Positions 43,378-56,325 of a DNA stretch of 64,000 nt are shown here, piece after piece. The notes beneath the pieces are model-generated. The model was not told where the DNA came from. It saw nothing but the letters and a program-made list of their open reading frames with translations, and made no database searches. Source of the DNA: Burkholderiales bacterium (lineage in GTDB: Bacteria > Pseudomonadota > Gammaproteobacteria > Burkholderiales > Methylophilaceae); contig JAURKY010000008.1 of the NCBI GenBank assembly GCA_030831475.1, positions 1 through 64,000 of the forward strand, read 5' to 3'. The position numbers and the translations under genes were made by a program. Every line of letters starts with the position of its first letter. Positions within the stretch are counted from its first letter, which is position 1.

Positions 43378-43565
43378 ATTCATCTAATACTTTAACTTAG
43401 AGAAAAAAACTCTATATAATCAATCATATACAATAACTTATTGTTTTTAAATGATTTTTTTAAGGTTAATTTTTAAGCGGTGTAAAAAAAATCTTTAAAA
43501 ATCATAAGTTGCGAATTTATACATAAATAATGCACAAAGTTATCCACAGATTTTGTGGACTAACT
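43366..43565. promoter_or_regulatory. AT-rich spacer with DnaA-box-like motifs and a dyad
   Basis: TTATACACA (43366-43374), TTATCCACA (43540-43548), TAATGCACA (43528-43536), inverted TCCACA-gattt-TGTGGA. Confidence 0.5.
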
Positions 43566-43593
43566 TTTGAGATATGTCAGTTAGAATATACCA

Positions 43594-44649
43594 ATGAAAG
43601 TTAACAATATTAATTACAGAACAATAATAGGCTCAGAAAGTAAAAATTCAATCCAAATTATTGATCAAACCGAGCTTCCTCACAAATTTGTTTTAAAAGA
43701 AATTAAAACTTTAGATGATGTAATTCATTCTATTCAAAGAATGTGCGTCAGGGGAGCTCCTTTAATTGGTGTGACTGCAGCTTATGGTTTTGCAATAGCG
43801 CTTAAAGAGAATCAATGCGATGAGTTTATTACCAAAGTTAAGGAAAAGCTTATTAGTGCAAGGCCCACGGCGGTCAACCTTGCCTGGGCCATTGAGGCAA
43901 TAGCTGGGCATGTAAAAAGAGTTGCCCCAACAAAGCGATATGGAGAAGCTTGGAGTTATGCAGAAAAGCTGGCTGAGGAGGATATCCAAACAAATCAAAA
44001 AATTGGCCTTCATGGACTTGATTTGCTCAAATCTTTTAAAAAAGATAAGTTAAATATCCTTACTCATTGCAACGCAGGTTGGCTTGCAACTGTCGATTAT
44101 GGAACTGCGCTAAGTCCTATTTACCATGCTGCTGAATTTGAAATGGATATTCATGTTTGGGTAAGTGAAACACGCCCAAGAAATCAAGGGTCAAGTTTAA
44201 CGGCATGGGAATTAGAGCAGGCAGGTATCAAACATACGGTTATTACAGATAATGCTGCCGGTTATCTTATGCAAAAAGGGGAAGTAGATTGCGTGATTGT
44301 AGGTGCTGATCGAATTTCAGTAGATGGTCAAGTGGTCAATAAAATAGGTACCTATTTAAAAGCCGTAGTAGCTTATGAAAATAATATCCCCTTTTATGTT
44401 GCCGCACCCAAAAGTACGATTGATGCAAAATTTATTTGCGACAATCATCCTTTTGAAATTGAGTATCGTTGCGGAAGCGAGGTGAGTCTAATCACAGGCA
44501 AGTTGGCTGATGGATCTGTGTCAACAGTCACGCTGACCACCTCTCCCGTACTTAATCCAGCCTTTGATTTAACGCCCAGTAAATATATATCCAATATTAT
44601 CTGTGAGGATGGTATCTTTAATCCATCTTCATTAAAGGATTTATTATGA
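43594..44649 (+). CDS. mtnA: S-methyl-5-thioribose-1-phosphate isomerase
   Basis: RMCVRGAPLIGVTAAYG, HCNAGWLATVDYGTALSP, VGADRIS. Confidence 0.95.
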   Translation: MKVNNINYRTIIGSESKNSIQIIDQTELPHKFVLKEIKTLDDVIHSIQRMCVRGAPLIGVTAAYGFAIALKENQCDEFITKVKEKLISARPTAVNLAWAIEAIAGHVKRVAPTKRYGEAWSYAEKLAEEDIQTNQKIGLHGLDLLKSFKKDKLNILTHCNAGWLATVDYGTALSPIYHAAEFEMDIHVWVSETRPRNQGSSLTAWELEQAGIKHTVITDNAAGYLMQKGEVDCVIVGADRISVDGQVVNKIGTYLKAVVAYENNIPFYVAAPKSTIDAKFICDNHPFEIEYRCGSEVSLITGKLADGSVSTVTLTTSPVLNPAFDLTPSKYISNIICEDGIFNPSSLKDLL

Positions 44650-45296
44650 GTGATGAATTAAAAACTCATTTATGTGAAATAGCCATGAATTTAAATGAAA
44701 AAGGTTTAAATCATGGTGCTACCGGAAATGTAAGCGTTAGATCGGAAAATGGTTTTTATATTACTCCCAGCGGTTTGGTGAATAAAGATTTACATCCAGA
44801 TGTAATTGTTGAGCTAGATTTTGATGGAAATAAACTTAATCAGAAAAATAATTTTAACCCATCCAGTGAATGGCTTTTTCATAAAGATCTTTTAAAAACA
44901 AATTCAGCTATTAACGCTATCGTTCACACCCATTCACCGTATGCCACAGCCATGAGTTTAACTCAAACTAAACTTGATTCTTTTCATTATATGATTGCTG
45001 TTGCAGGCGGCCATGATATTCGTTTTGCCAAATATGCAATGTTTGGAACCCAAGAATTATCCAACAATATTTTAGAGGCGATGAAAGATCGTAAGGCATG
45101 CATAATCGCAAATCATGGCGTGGTTTGTACCGGGACTGATCTTAATGAAGCATCAGATATAGCCGAGGAGATTGAACACCTTTGCCAGATTTATATCTTA
45201 GCGAACCAGGTATCAAAACCCAACCTTTTATCAAGGGAAGATATGAATGAGGTAATCAACCGTTTTCATAACTACAGTCGATGGAGAAAAAAATAA
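44646..45296 (+). CDS. class II aldolase/adducin-family protein
   Basis: GATGNVSVR, ITPSG, VHTHSPYATAMS, IANHGVVCTG; overlaps the mtnA stop by 4 nt. Confidence 0.9.
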   Translation: MSDELKTHLCEIAMNLNEKGLNHGATGNVSVRSENGFYITPSGLVNKDLHPDVIVELDFDGNKLNQKNNFNPSSEWLFHKDLLKTNSAINAIVHTHSPYATAMSLTQTKLDSFHYMIAVAGGHDIRFAKYAMFGTQELSNNILEAMKDRKACIIANHGVVCTGTDLNEASDIAEEIEHLCQIYILANQVSKPNLLSREDMNEVINRFHNYSRWRKK

Positions 45297-45357
45297 TTTT
45301 AGATTGTGATCACCCATGCTTTGACGTAAAATTATATTCCGTCAGAAATCTTTTTAA

Positions 45358-46986
<1,629 letters not shown>

Positions 46987-46989
46987 GTT

Positions 46990-47820
46990 ATGAAATTATG
47001 TCATTTTAATGCTGGTCTTGATCAACCATTATTCTTAATTGCTGGTCCGTGCGTCATTGAATCTGAGCAAATGACAATTGATGTCGCAGGTCAATTAAAA
47101 GAAATCACTGATCAATTAAAAATCCCATTTATTTTCAAATCCTCTTTTGACAAAGCTAATCGAAGTTCAAATAAAACATTTCGTGGTTTCGGTATTGATG
47201 AAGGCTTAAGAATTTTAGCGGAAGTTAAAAAACAAATTGGCGTTCCCGTGTTGACTGATATTCATACAGAAGATCAGGTAAATGATGTGGCAGCAGTGGT
47301 TGATGTGATGCAAACCCCCGCTTTTTTATGCAGGCAAACTGATTTTATAGTTGCTGTTGCTAAATCAGGAAAACCGGTGAATATCAAAAAAGGACAGTTC
47401 CTTGCCCCACAAGATATGAAGCAGGTTGTACAGAAAGCAAAAGATGCTAATGGGGGTTTAGACAATATTATGGTTTGTGAGAGAGGTGTTTCTTTTGGAT
47501 ACAACACCCTTGTATCAGACATGAGAAGCCTTGCGATTATGCGCGATACGAATTGCCCGGTAGTTTTTGATGCTACCCATTCAGTTCAACAACCAGGTGG
47601 GCAGGGGGATCGAAGTGGAGGTCAAAGTGAATTTGTTCCTTTGCTTGCCAGAGCTGCTGTATCAGTAGGTATTTCAGGTATTTTTATGGAGACTCATCCA
47701 AATCCCAAAGAAGCTCTGTCTGATGGTCCTAATGCGGTTCCATTAGCTAACATGAAAGGCTTGCTTGAGATTCTTAAAGAACTAGACCATACGGTTAAAT
47801 CAAAGAAAAATATATTCTAG
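46990..47820 (+). CDS. kdsA: 2-dehydro-3-deoxyphosphooctonate aldolase
   Basis: [33 protein letters not shown]. Confidence 0.98.
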   Translation: MKLCHFNAGLDQPLFLIAGPCVIESEQMTIDVAGQLKEITDQLKIPFIFKSSFDKANRSSNKTFRGFGIDEGLRILAEVKKQIGVPVLTDIHTEDQVNDVAAVVDVMQTPAFLCRQTDFIVAVAKSGKPVNIKKGQFLAPQDMKQVVQKAKDANGGLDNIMVCERGVSFGYNTLVSDMRSLAIMRDTNCPVVFDATHSVQQPGGQGDRSGGQSEFVPLLARAAVSVGISGIFMETHPNPKEALSDGPNAVPLANMKGLLEILKELDHTVKSKKNIF

Positions 47821-49121
<1,301 letters not shown>

Positions 49122-49122
<1 letters not shown>

Positions 49123-49406
49123 TGAGGCTACTCACTCTTCTATTTATCACCCTGATTATCTTAATACAGTATCCTTTATGGTTTGGAAGAGGAGGTTGGC
49201 TAAATGTGTTTGATTTACAAAAAAAATATCAAACGCAAAGAGCTGTAAACCTAGAACTTGAGCGAGAAAATGATGCCCTACGAGCCGAAGTCAATGATCT
49301 TAAAAGAGGAACCGATGCCATTGAGGAGCGAGCTCGTGATGAATTGGGTATGATTAAGAAGGGCGAAGTTTTTTTTGAGGTTATTACACCTAAAGAGACT
49401 AAATAA
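49122..49406 (+). CDS. ftsB: cell division protein FtsB
   Basis: small coiled-coil TM protein directly after eno; ARDELGMIKKGEVFF. Confidence 0.93.
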
Positions 49407-49476
49407 TTTTAAGGCCGCATGACAAATATGGCCTAGATCTTATATTTTTTTATATATTATTATTTGAAAGGTTTTA

Positions 49477-50868
49477 ATGTTTGAGGCGCTTGATTTAGCA
49501 AGATTTCAGTTTGCATTTGTTGTAAGCTTTCACATCATCTTTCCTGCATTTACAATTGGCCTTGCATCCTATCTAGCTGTGCTCGAGGGTTTATGGCTTT
49601 GGAAGAAAGAAGATCGTTACCTTGAGTTATTTAGGTACTGGTTGAAGATTTTTGCTGTCGCCTTTGGCATGGGTGTGGTATCGGGGATAGTGATGAGTTA
49701 TCAGTTTGGAACAAACTGGTCTGTCTTCTCAGACAAAACCGGACCGGTCCTAGGACCGTTGATGGGTTATGAGGTACTATCAGCATTCTTTCTTGAAGCA
49801 GGGTTCCTAGGGATCATGCTTTTTGGTCTTAACAGGGTGGGAAAACAACTACACTTTTTTGCAACCCTCATGGTAGCCTTTGGTACTTTTTTCTCAGCCT
49901 TTTGGATCCTATCAGTCAATAGTTGGATGCACACACCTGCAGGTTTTGATATTAATTCGGTTGGACAATTCGTACCCGTTAACTGGTTAGAAATTATTTT
50001 TAACCCATCCTTTCCTTACCGCCTTATCCACATGTTGATGGCGGCTTACCTGACTACTGCTTTTGTCGTTGTGGCTGTAGGGTCTTTTCATTTGGTTAGA
50101 AAGAAAAAGGATGCTAACAATGCACGAACCATGACCTCCATGGGGCTATGGATGATTGCGATTGTTGCGCCCTTGCAACTGATAGCAGGTGATATGCATG
50201 GACTCAATACACTTGAACATCAGCCTGCTAAAGTGGCTGCCATGGAAGGCCATTATGAAACAAAATCTGGGGCCCCACTTATTTTGTTTGGCTTTCCTGA
50301 TGATGAAAAAGAGCAGGTGAGTTATGAGTTATCTATCCCTAAATTAGGTAGCCTTATTTTGAAGCATGATCCTGATGGAGAGGTTAAAGGTCTTAAGGAA
50401 TGGCCTAAAGATGAGAGGCCGCCAGCTGAAATTATCTTTTACTCATTTAGGCTGATGGTGGGTATTGGTATGTTGATGATCTTAATTGGCATAGTGAGCC
50501 TTTGGCTTCGTTTTAAAAAAAGACTCTTCCATGCCTCATGGTTTCATCGGGCACTTATCTTTTCAGGTCCTTTGGGATTTATAGCCGTTATTGCAGGTTG
50601 GGTTACGACCGAGGTTGGAAGGCAGCCTTACACCGTCTACGGCCTCTTAACTACTGCACAATCGGTATCACCTATTGATACCTTGGCAGTAAGTTTATCG
50701 CTGTTAACCTTTATCGTCACCTATTTTGTGATTTTTGGGGCAGGTGTTATTTATCTCTTTAGGCAATTTCGTATTGATCCAGATTCTATTGAGCTATCCA
50801 ACGAAGAGGTTAAACAGGCTGGCTCAGTAAAAAATATCATCCACTTTGTTGAACGGGTGAGGAGTTAG
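49477..50868 (+). CDS. cydA: cytochrome bd-type (CIO-like) quinol oxidase subunit I
   Basis: FQFAFVVSFHIIFPAFTIGLASYLAVLEG, GWVTTEVGRQPYTVYG; short Q-loop. Confidence 0.95.
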   Translation: MFEALDLARFQFAFVVSFHIIFPAFTIGLASYLAVLEGLWLWKKEDRYLELFRYWLKIFAVAFGMGVVSGIVMSYQFGTNWSVFSDKTGPVLGPLMGYEVLSAFFLEAGFLGIMLFGLNRVGKQLHFFATLMVAFGTFFSAFWILSVNSWMHTPAGFDINSVGQFVPVNWLEIIFNPSFPYRLIHMLMAAYLTTAFVVVAVGSFHLVRKKKDANNARTMTSMGLWMIAIVAPLQLIAGDMHGLNTLEHQPAKVAAMEGHYETKSGAPLILFGFPDDEKEQVSYELSIPKLGSLILKHDPDGEVKGLKEWPKDERPPAEIIFYSFRLMVGIGMLMILIGIVSLWLRFKKRLFHASWFHRALIFSGPLGFIAVIAGWVTTEVGRQPYTVYGLLTTAQSVSPIDTLAVSLSLLTFIVTYFVIFGAGVIYLFRQFRIDPDSIELSNEEVKQAGSVKNIIHFVERVRS

Positions 50869-50871
50869 TGT

Positions 50872-51870
50872 ATGACTATTGAGCTTTTATGGGCCATTAT
50901 TTTAAGCATTGCTATCTTTGCCTACGTTGTCCTGGATGGTTTTGATTTAGGTTTGGGTATCATCTACCCCTTTTTAAAACAAAAAGCTGATCGTGATGTG
51001 GCTATGAATTCCGTAGCTCCTATTTGGGATGGTAATGAAACTTGGTTGATCTTAGGTGGCGGAGGTCTTTTTGCAGCCTTTCCTTTGGCTTACAGTATCA
51101 TCTTACCGGCGCTCTATGCACCGTTAACGGCAATGCTGATTGGTTTAATTTTGCGTGGTGTGGCCTTTGAGTTTCGTTGGAAAAATCATGCAGAAAATAA
51201 TATCTGGGATAAGGCATTTATTTTCGGATCTATCATGGCGACGTTTATGCAGGGAGTGACTTTGGGTGCCTTTTTGCAAGGTATTCATGTGATGGACCGA
51301 AGTTATGTTGGAGGATGGTGGGACTGGCTGACGCCTTTTAGCATCTTTGTTGGCTTTTCTCTCGTCATAGGTTATGGACTGTTAGGGTCAACATGGCTTA
51401 ATCTTAAAACAGAAGGCGAATTAAAAATTAGATCCATTAAGCTGTCCAGACGTTTTTTTGTTCTCACCTTAATCGCGATTGGGTTAGTTAGTTTATGGAC
51501 ACCTTTTTTAAATCATGAGTACTTTGATAAATGGTTTTCTTGGCCCTATCTTATCTATGTCCTGCCCGTCCCCTTGTTAGTTGCATCATGTTCGTTGGGC
51601 TTGTATCGATCTCTGAATAGGGGCGATGATTTGAAACCATTTTTATATACGATTGCGCTTTTTTTACTGTCATTCATCGGTCTTATTATTAGTATCTTCC
51701 CAGATATTGTGCCACCCTCCATTACTATATGGGAGGCTGCCTCACCTCAAAAAAGTTTGAATTTTCTTCTTGTAGGGGTCCTCATTTTTCTACCTGTTAT
51801 CTTTTTGTATACAGGCTATACGTACTGGATTTTTAGGGGTAAGGTGAAAGAAGGTGATCACTACCATTGA
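50872..51870 (+). CDS. cydB: cytochrome bd-type quinol oxidase subunit II
   Basis: YVVLDGFDLGLG, WDGNETWLILGGGGLFAAFP. Confidence 0.96.
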   Translation: MTIELLWAIILSIAIFAYVVLDGFDLGLGIIYPFLKQKADRDVAMNSVAPIWDGNETWLILGGGGLFAAFPLAYSIILPALYAPLTAMLIGLILRGVAFEFRWKNHAENNIWDKAFIFGSIMATFMQGVTLGAFLQGIHVMDRSYVGGWWDWLTPFSIFVGFSLVIGYGLLGSTWLNLKTEGELKIRSIKLSRRFFVLTLIAIGLVSLWTPFLNHEYFDKWFSWPYLIYVLPVPLLVASCSLGLYRSLNRGDDLKPFLYTIALFLLSFIGLIISIFPDIVPPSITIWEAASPQKSLNFLLVGVLIFLPVIFLYTGYTYWIFRGKVKEGDHYH

Positions 51871-51965
51871 TTAAAAAAATCATCTCTTTTATTTTAATTT
51901 GGACGTTATCGGTAGCAATCCTGTTTTTAGTTTCTATGCTGATCAGGTATGCAATTAGCGCTTAA
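51867..51965 (+). CDS. 32-aa single-TM cytochrome bd accessory protein (DUF2474-like candidate)
   Basis: TTG ORF overlapping the cydB stop: MIKKIISFILIWTLSVAILFLVSMLIRYAISA. Confidence 0.65.
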   Translation: MIKKIISFILIWTLSVAILFLVSMLIRYAISA

Positions 51966-52855
51966 AAGGATGGTTGCTTTAATTCGATACAATGGCCATC
52001 GATTGTAAGCCCCTTATCAGTATGATCTAAAAGTAGCTCAATAAGAAGATCGGTTTTGCCTTCATAAATTACCAAATCCACGATATGACCAATAGCTTGA
52101 CCATTCAAGTCGATGGGGTCTCCAATTGAAGAATTTAATTCTGCTTGAGCTTTTGCGATAAACATTCTTCTTTTTGGTTTACCAAGGTAGTGGGTTCGAG
52201 CCACAATTTCTTGACCAGTGTAACAACCTTTTTTAAAGTTGATGGCATCCATTAAGTCAAGGTTGAGGGATTGTGGAATGAAGGCCTCTTGGGTTGCAGG
52301 ATAGATGTTAGGGGAGCCACTTAAAATTTCCTCTTGCCTCCAGAGGTTAATATCTTGATTTACTAAAAGCTCTGGATTTTCATGGATGAATGCTTGGCAG
52401 GCATCTTTTAAGCCTACCAGCATGAAGCGACCAACACCTTGTAATTTGATCATGTGGCATTCATTTGAGTTAAGTACGTCAAGATGATTTTTAGGAAGGG
52501 CTTCGTTGTTAGAGTTCTTATTCTTATCAAGTAGACCATAAATTTGAATAGCCTCATCTTGCATAGTTAGTTTTACCTTGGATCGTAAGATATACATGGA
52601 AATTTTTTTATGAATACTTTCTGAAATAGATCTTGGAAGGATGAGCAGGTAGCTTTCATTGAATTTTATGATTATAAAAAAGCCGATGAGCCGTCCCTTT
52701 GGATTACAAAATCCACTGTAAATGGCATGCTGATTAGTGACCTGATGAATGTCGTTGGTTAATTGCCCTTGAAGAAAGGTAGCGGCATCTTCTCCTGAGG
52801 CCTCAAGGACGCCATAAGTTTGGTTTAAATTAAAACTTAAAAAATTAGTGAGCAT
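51962..52855 (-). CDS. ygfZ: folate-binding YgfZ family protein
   Basis: FLQGQLTNDI, KGCYTGQEIVARTHYLGKPKRRM. Confidence 0.93.
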   Translation of the reverse strand: MLTNFLSFNLNQTYGVLEASGEDAATFLQGQLTNDIHQVTNQHAIYSGFCNPKGRLIGFFIIIKFNESYLLILPRSISESIHKKISMYILRSKVKLTMQDEAIQIYGLLDKNKNSNNEALPKNHLDVLNSNECHMIKLQGVGRFMLVGLKDACQAFIHENPELLVNQDINLWRQEEILSGSPNIYPATQEAFIPQSLNLDLMDAINFKKGCYTGQEIVARTHYLGKPKRRMFIAKAQAELNSSIGDPIDLNGQAIGHIVDLVIYEGKTDLLIELLLDHTDKGLTIDGHCIELKQPSF

Positions 52856-53813
52856 CTTTTCTGAATCTTAAAAGATGAAGAACATTCTCAACCGATATGA
52901 AGCGAAGCGTAAAAAAGATGAGCGCTAATAGACTTAAAAAGTATCTCAGCTCATAGGCTGATTGATCCCGCCATGCCGCCTTTTGTTTTTCCATGGCGTC
53001 TAAAATGGTTTCAACGCTATCACCTTTGATGTAGTTGCCCTTGATTTCTTGAGCCAATAATTTTAAGTAGTCCTCATCTAGCTTGGATAGGTATCTATCA
53101 CTCACCCCTGATGCCACCTTATTGTCCCTGGTTCCAAGATTGGATTCTGAAATTTGAGCAATACCAGGCTGCAGAGCGAAGCTATCATTAGACCAATAAC
53201 CGATGAGCTGATTATTACTATCAAATTTTGGAATAGCTGTCCCTTCATCAGACCCTATACCAACAAAGAGCCAATCTTGCCCACCTTGGAATTGAGAAAG
53301 GTCTCGTGTGTTAAAGGTATGAAGCCTGGGAGCCTCCTCGCCGTCAGTAAAAAATACGACTTGAGCGGATTCAGGAAAACTTCTAATCAGCCTTGCAAGG
53401 GTAACCATCGATTCCCTTAACCTTGAATTACCTGACCATGTAGAGCGCCAATCAAGATGATCAATGGTGTTATTGATTGAGCTAAAATTATCACAAACCT
53501 CTATGGGTGTGTAGGTGGAGGCAACACTTACACCCGCAAACATACCAATGCTTACCTTTGTTTTGCAAGGTAACCGTTCAACCAGGCGCTGCAACGTTTT
53601 TTTAGAATATTCGATCCTTGATATTTTTTGAGCATCCAGGCTCATATCAGGGGTATTCATGCTCTGCGATATGTCAACAATAAAAATATAGTTATAAATA
53701 TTTTTTGTGATGGGCACTGATGGATTAATGATGGCAAGGAGAAGAAATAGTACAGCCAAGAAAAGCAAAATAAAATTAGAATCTTCTCTAAATTTTCTTA
53801 AAAAATTAATCAT
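52845..53813 (-). CDS. mxaL: MxaL-like VWA protein
   Basis: VWA domain FIVDISQSMNTPD; last gene of the mxaRSACKL-type cluster. Confidence 0.85.
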   Translation of the reverse strand: MINFLRKFREDSNFILLFLAVLFLLLAIINPSVPITKNIYNYIFIVDISQSMNTPDMSLDAQKISRIEYSKKTLQRLVERLPCKTKVSIGMFAGVSVASTYTPIEVCDNFSSINNTIDHLDWRSTWSGNSRLRESMVTLARLIRSFPESAQVVFFTDGEEAPRLHTFNTRDLSQFQGGQDWLFVGIGSDEGTAIPKFDSNNQLIGYWSNDSFALQPGIAQISESNLGTRDNKVASGVSDRYLSKLDEDYLKLLAQEIKGNYIKGDSVETILDAMEKQKAAWRDQSAYELRYFLSLLALIFFTLRFISVENVLHLLRFRKDAH

Positions 53814-54358
53814 GGAAGACCTACGGGGATGTTGCCCATGATAAGACCGGGTGAGTCAGATTCACCCACGCCGGGTGTGGGGTCAGGAGGCAACATGGAT
53901 AATAGGCGGTCAAGGTTATGCTTGGCATCCCAATGATACGGATTCGCTTTTAATGATTGCACATAGGCTTTCTTTGCTTGTCTGAACAAGTACTCGGCCT
54001 CATCCCTGACATTCATATTAGTTCCGTTGATAATTAAGCCTCGTTTGAAAAAGATATTACCTATGTTGTACTGGACGGATGAGCGCTGGTCGTCGTTCGC
54101 CTCCTCTAATAATTTATTAAATAGAATAGTTGATTCTTTAAACGTCCCCTTTTTTGCCAGCCAAAAAGCAACTGCAAATCTTGACTCAAAGCTCTGCTTG
54201 AAGGTTTCGGTCGATTCTCCTTGGCTAATATCAGCATTAAACTGATTGATACGGTAAAGTTTATAGCCTGTTGAGATGATGATAAAGCTCGTGATAATAA
54301 CAATAAGAATTGCAAAGTAGGTAATTTTTTTTACTGAAAAAAGATCTGTTAATTTCAT
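53810..54358 (-). CDS. mxaK: MxaK-like protein
   Basis: TM plus TPR-like 182-aa protein between two VWA proteins, matching mxaCKL order. Confidence 0.82.
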   Translation of the reverse strand: MKLTDLFSVKKITYFAILIVIITSFIIISTGYKLYRINQFNADISQGESTETFKQSFESRFAVAFWLAKKGTFKESTILFNKLLEEANDDQRSSVQYNIGNIFFKRGLIINGTNMNVRDEAEYLFRQAKKAYVQSLKANPYHWDAKHNLDRLLSMLPPDPTPGVGESDSPGLIMGNIPVGLP

Positions 54359-55329
54359 TTGTATGATTTTACCTCAAGAAATTTTAAACCAAGCAGAAGG
54401 GTGGCTAGGATGAGCGTAATGATTAAAAGCAAGGGCGAATAATTTTTACCTGGAATAAGTTCCATGTAGGTAATCGGTTTTTTTTCTTTTAAATTAATGT
54501 CTTGAATCGCTTGCTCAAGGGATTTAGGGTCATCTGCCTCATAGGCCTTGAATGGTGATCTAAAAGTTTTAAAGTACTGATAAAGCTCCACTTGGGGCGG
54601 AAGAGCCTCCTCATCACTGAATTCACGCTCCTCATCAAAGATGCTGATACCCCCAGGCTGTCTTAAAACAATCCAGTAAAGTCCAATTTGATAACGATCA
54701 AACCAATCTTTAATCTTTTGTTGCGTTGGTGCATCAATTCGACCTGCACCATCCGATAATAAAATAATGGCCCTTGATCCAGAGTCAGCAATTCCAGTAA
54801 AGAGGGCCGCACTGCTTGTTAATCCAGCACCAATATTTGTTTGAAATAGGGCATTACCTGCCGTTGCATTAACGGCAGCTTTAATGGCCTCTTTATTTTG
54901 TGTTAAGGGAAGAACATACATAGCCGAATTACTAAAGGTGATGACACCCACCATATCATTCGTTCGTGATTCAAAAAAATCAATAATCAGCCTACTTGCT
55001 GCGCCTGATTTTGTCTCACCCGCTTTTTGTTCACCACCAGAGAAGGGCTCATCCATCGAAGCACTTCGATCTAAAACAAGACCAATTTGAGCTCCCTCAC
55101 CAATTTTCTCAACCTCCTTTTGCTCTGATGTGGGTTGAGCTAGAATGAGGACGATTAGAAAAATAATGATTGAATTTAAAATTTTTAATAAGAATCCAAC
55201 GATTTGCGAGATGGAGTCATCGGGAATCATCTTGTTCCATGAGTATTGATTTTTATTGGTATAACTTAGAATAATTGGGGCTATCGCGAGAGGTATAAGC
55301 AATAAAAAAAAGGGGTAGATAAAGTGCAT
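54355..55329 (-). CDS. mxaC: MxaC-like VWA protein
   Basis: VWA MIDAS LVLDRSASMDEPFSGG; cluster order. Confidence 0.87.
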   Translation of the reverse strand: MHFIYPFFLLLIPLAIAPIILSYTNKNQYSWNKMIPDDSISQIVGFLLKILNSIIIFLIVLILAQPTSEQKEVEKIGEGAQIGLVLDRSASMDEPFSGGEQKAGETKSGAASRLIIDFFESRTNDMVGVITFSNSAMYVLPLTQNKEAIKAAVNATAGNALFQTNIGAGLTSSAALFTGIADSGSRAIILLSDGAGRIDAPTQQKIKDWFDRYQIGLYWIVLRQPGGISIFDEEREFSDEEALPPQVELYQYFKTFRSPFKAYEADDPKSLEQAIQDINLKEKKPITYMELIPGKNYSPLLLIITLILATLLLGLKFLEVKSYK

Positions 55330-56325
55330 TTACAGTCCTTTGATATCAACTTTATCTACAATTAACTTCCGCTCACTCATGCGACAGTGTAGTGCAAATT
55401 GAATTAACCACTGATAGGTCTTTTCAAGATCTTTTTTTGGATTCTTTTCAAAAAATATTGTGCGTGAAATTTGAAAGAATTGTGTAATCTCTTTTTTAAT
55501 ATTTTTAAATGTTCCGTTTTGTTGGTAGAGCATATGATCATTTTCAAGGAAAAAGGTTTGATCAAGCGTTTTGTCAAAAGCATGATGAAGCGCCTTTAGA
55601 AGATCTTCTAAATTATCGTCTGTTGGTTTTTTTCTCTTGAATTGTTGGTAAACACGATTGAAAAATTTATTTTGACGAGGTATCCATGAAAAACGACTGT
55701 AGATGTACACCAAGGTAAATAAAGCTACCAGCAAAAACATGAAAGCAATTTTAATTCTTTCATATTCAGATGTCGTATCCATGAGAAGTGGTCCACGATA
55801 ATCACTCATATCATTTTCAATTTTTACATCCCCAAAGATGGCAATGGGTGAGACTGCAACAGTTAACTCTGGAACTCTAAATTTAACAATCTTTTCAGGC
55901 TCTGCAGGGTTCATGAGTCGATAATAATCGGCTGTGATAAAGGCAGGTTTGGCTACAACGTTATTGGTAAAAATTTGGTATTGAAGGTTAATAGTGTAGC
56001 TGGTGACCTCCTCACTTTCTTTTTTTTCAAAGCTAGAGCGTCTAAGATCCATACCTAATAGCTGACCACGGTATCTTTTTTCATAGCCGACGATTGGTAG
56101 AGACTCTTCAATTAGCTCGTAAGGTTTTTTGATGGATAGATGTATTGTTCGGTTGATTAAATCCCCGACGGTATAACCTACCTTTTGCTGCGGTTCATCA
56201 ATGACTATTTCCACATAACCGTCATTAATGTCAGGATATTTTCTTGGGTCCTCAAAAGCAAACACGTTTAGGCTAAAGAAAAAAATTAGACAAAATAAAA
56301 CTAACTTACGCATGGAAGTACTCAT
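55330..56325 (-). CDS. mxaA: MxaA-like protein
   Basis: 331-aa exported membrane-anchored protein; cluster position. Confidence 0.82.
   Translation of the reverse strand: MSTSMRKLVLFCLIFFFSLNVFAFEDPRKYPDINDGYVEIVIDEPQQKVGYTVGDLINRTIHLSIKKPYELIEESLPIVGYEKRYRGQLLGMDLRRSSFEKKESEEVTSYTINLQYQIFTNNVVAKPAFITADYYRLMNPAEPEKIVKFRVPELTVAVSPIAIFGDVKIENDMSDYRGPLLMDTTSEYERIKIAFMFLLVALFTLVYIYSRFSWIPRQNKFFNRVYQQFKRKKPTDDNLEDLLKALHHAFDKTLDQTFFLENDHMLYQQNGTFKNIKKEITQFFQISRTIFFEKNPKKDLEKTYQWLIQFALHCRMSERKLIVDKVDIKGL

Noticed and set aside
49407-49476. AGGCC...GGCCT hairpin with T-rich tail after ftsB
   Set aside because: Short stem with a long loop; weak terminator at best.
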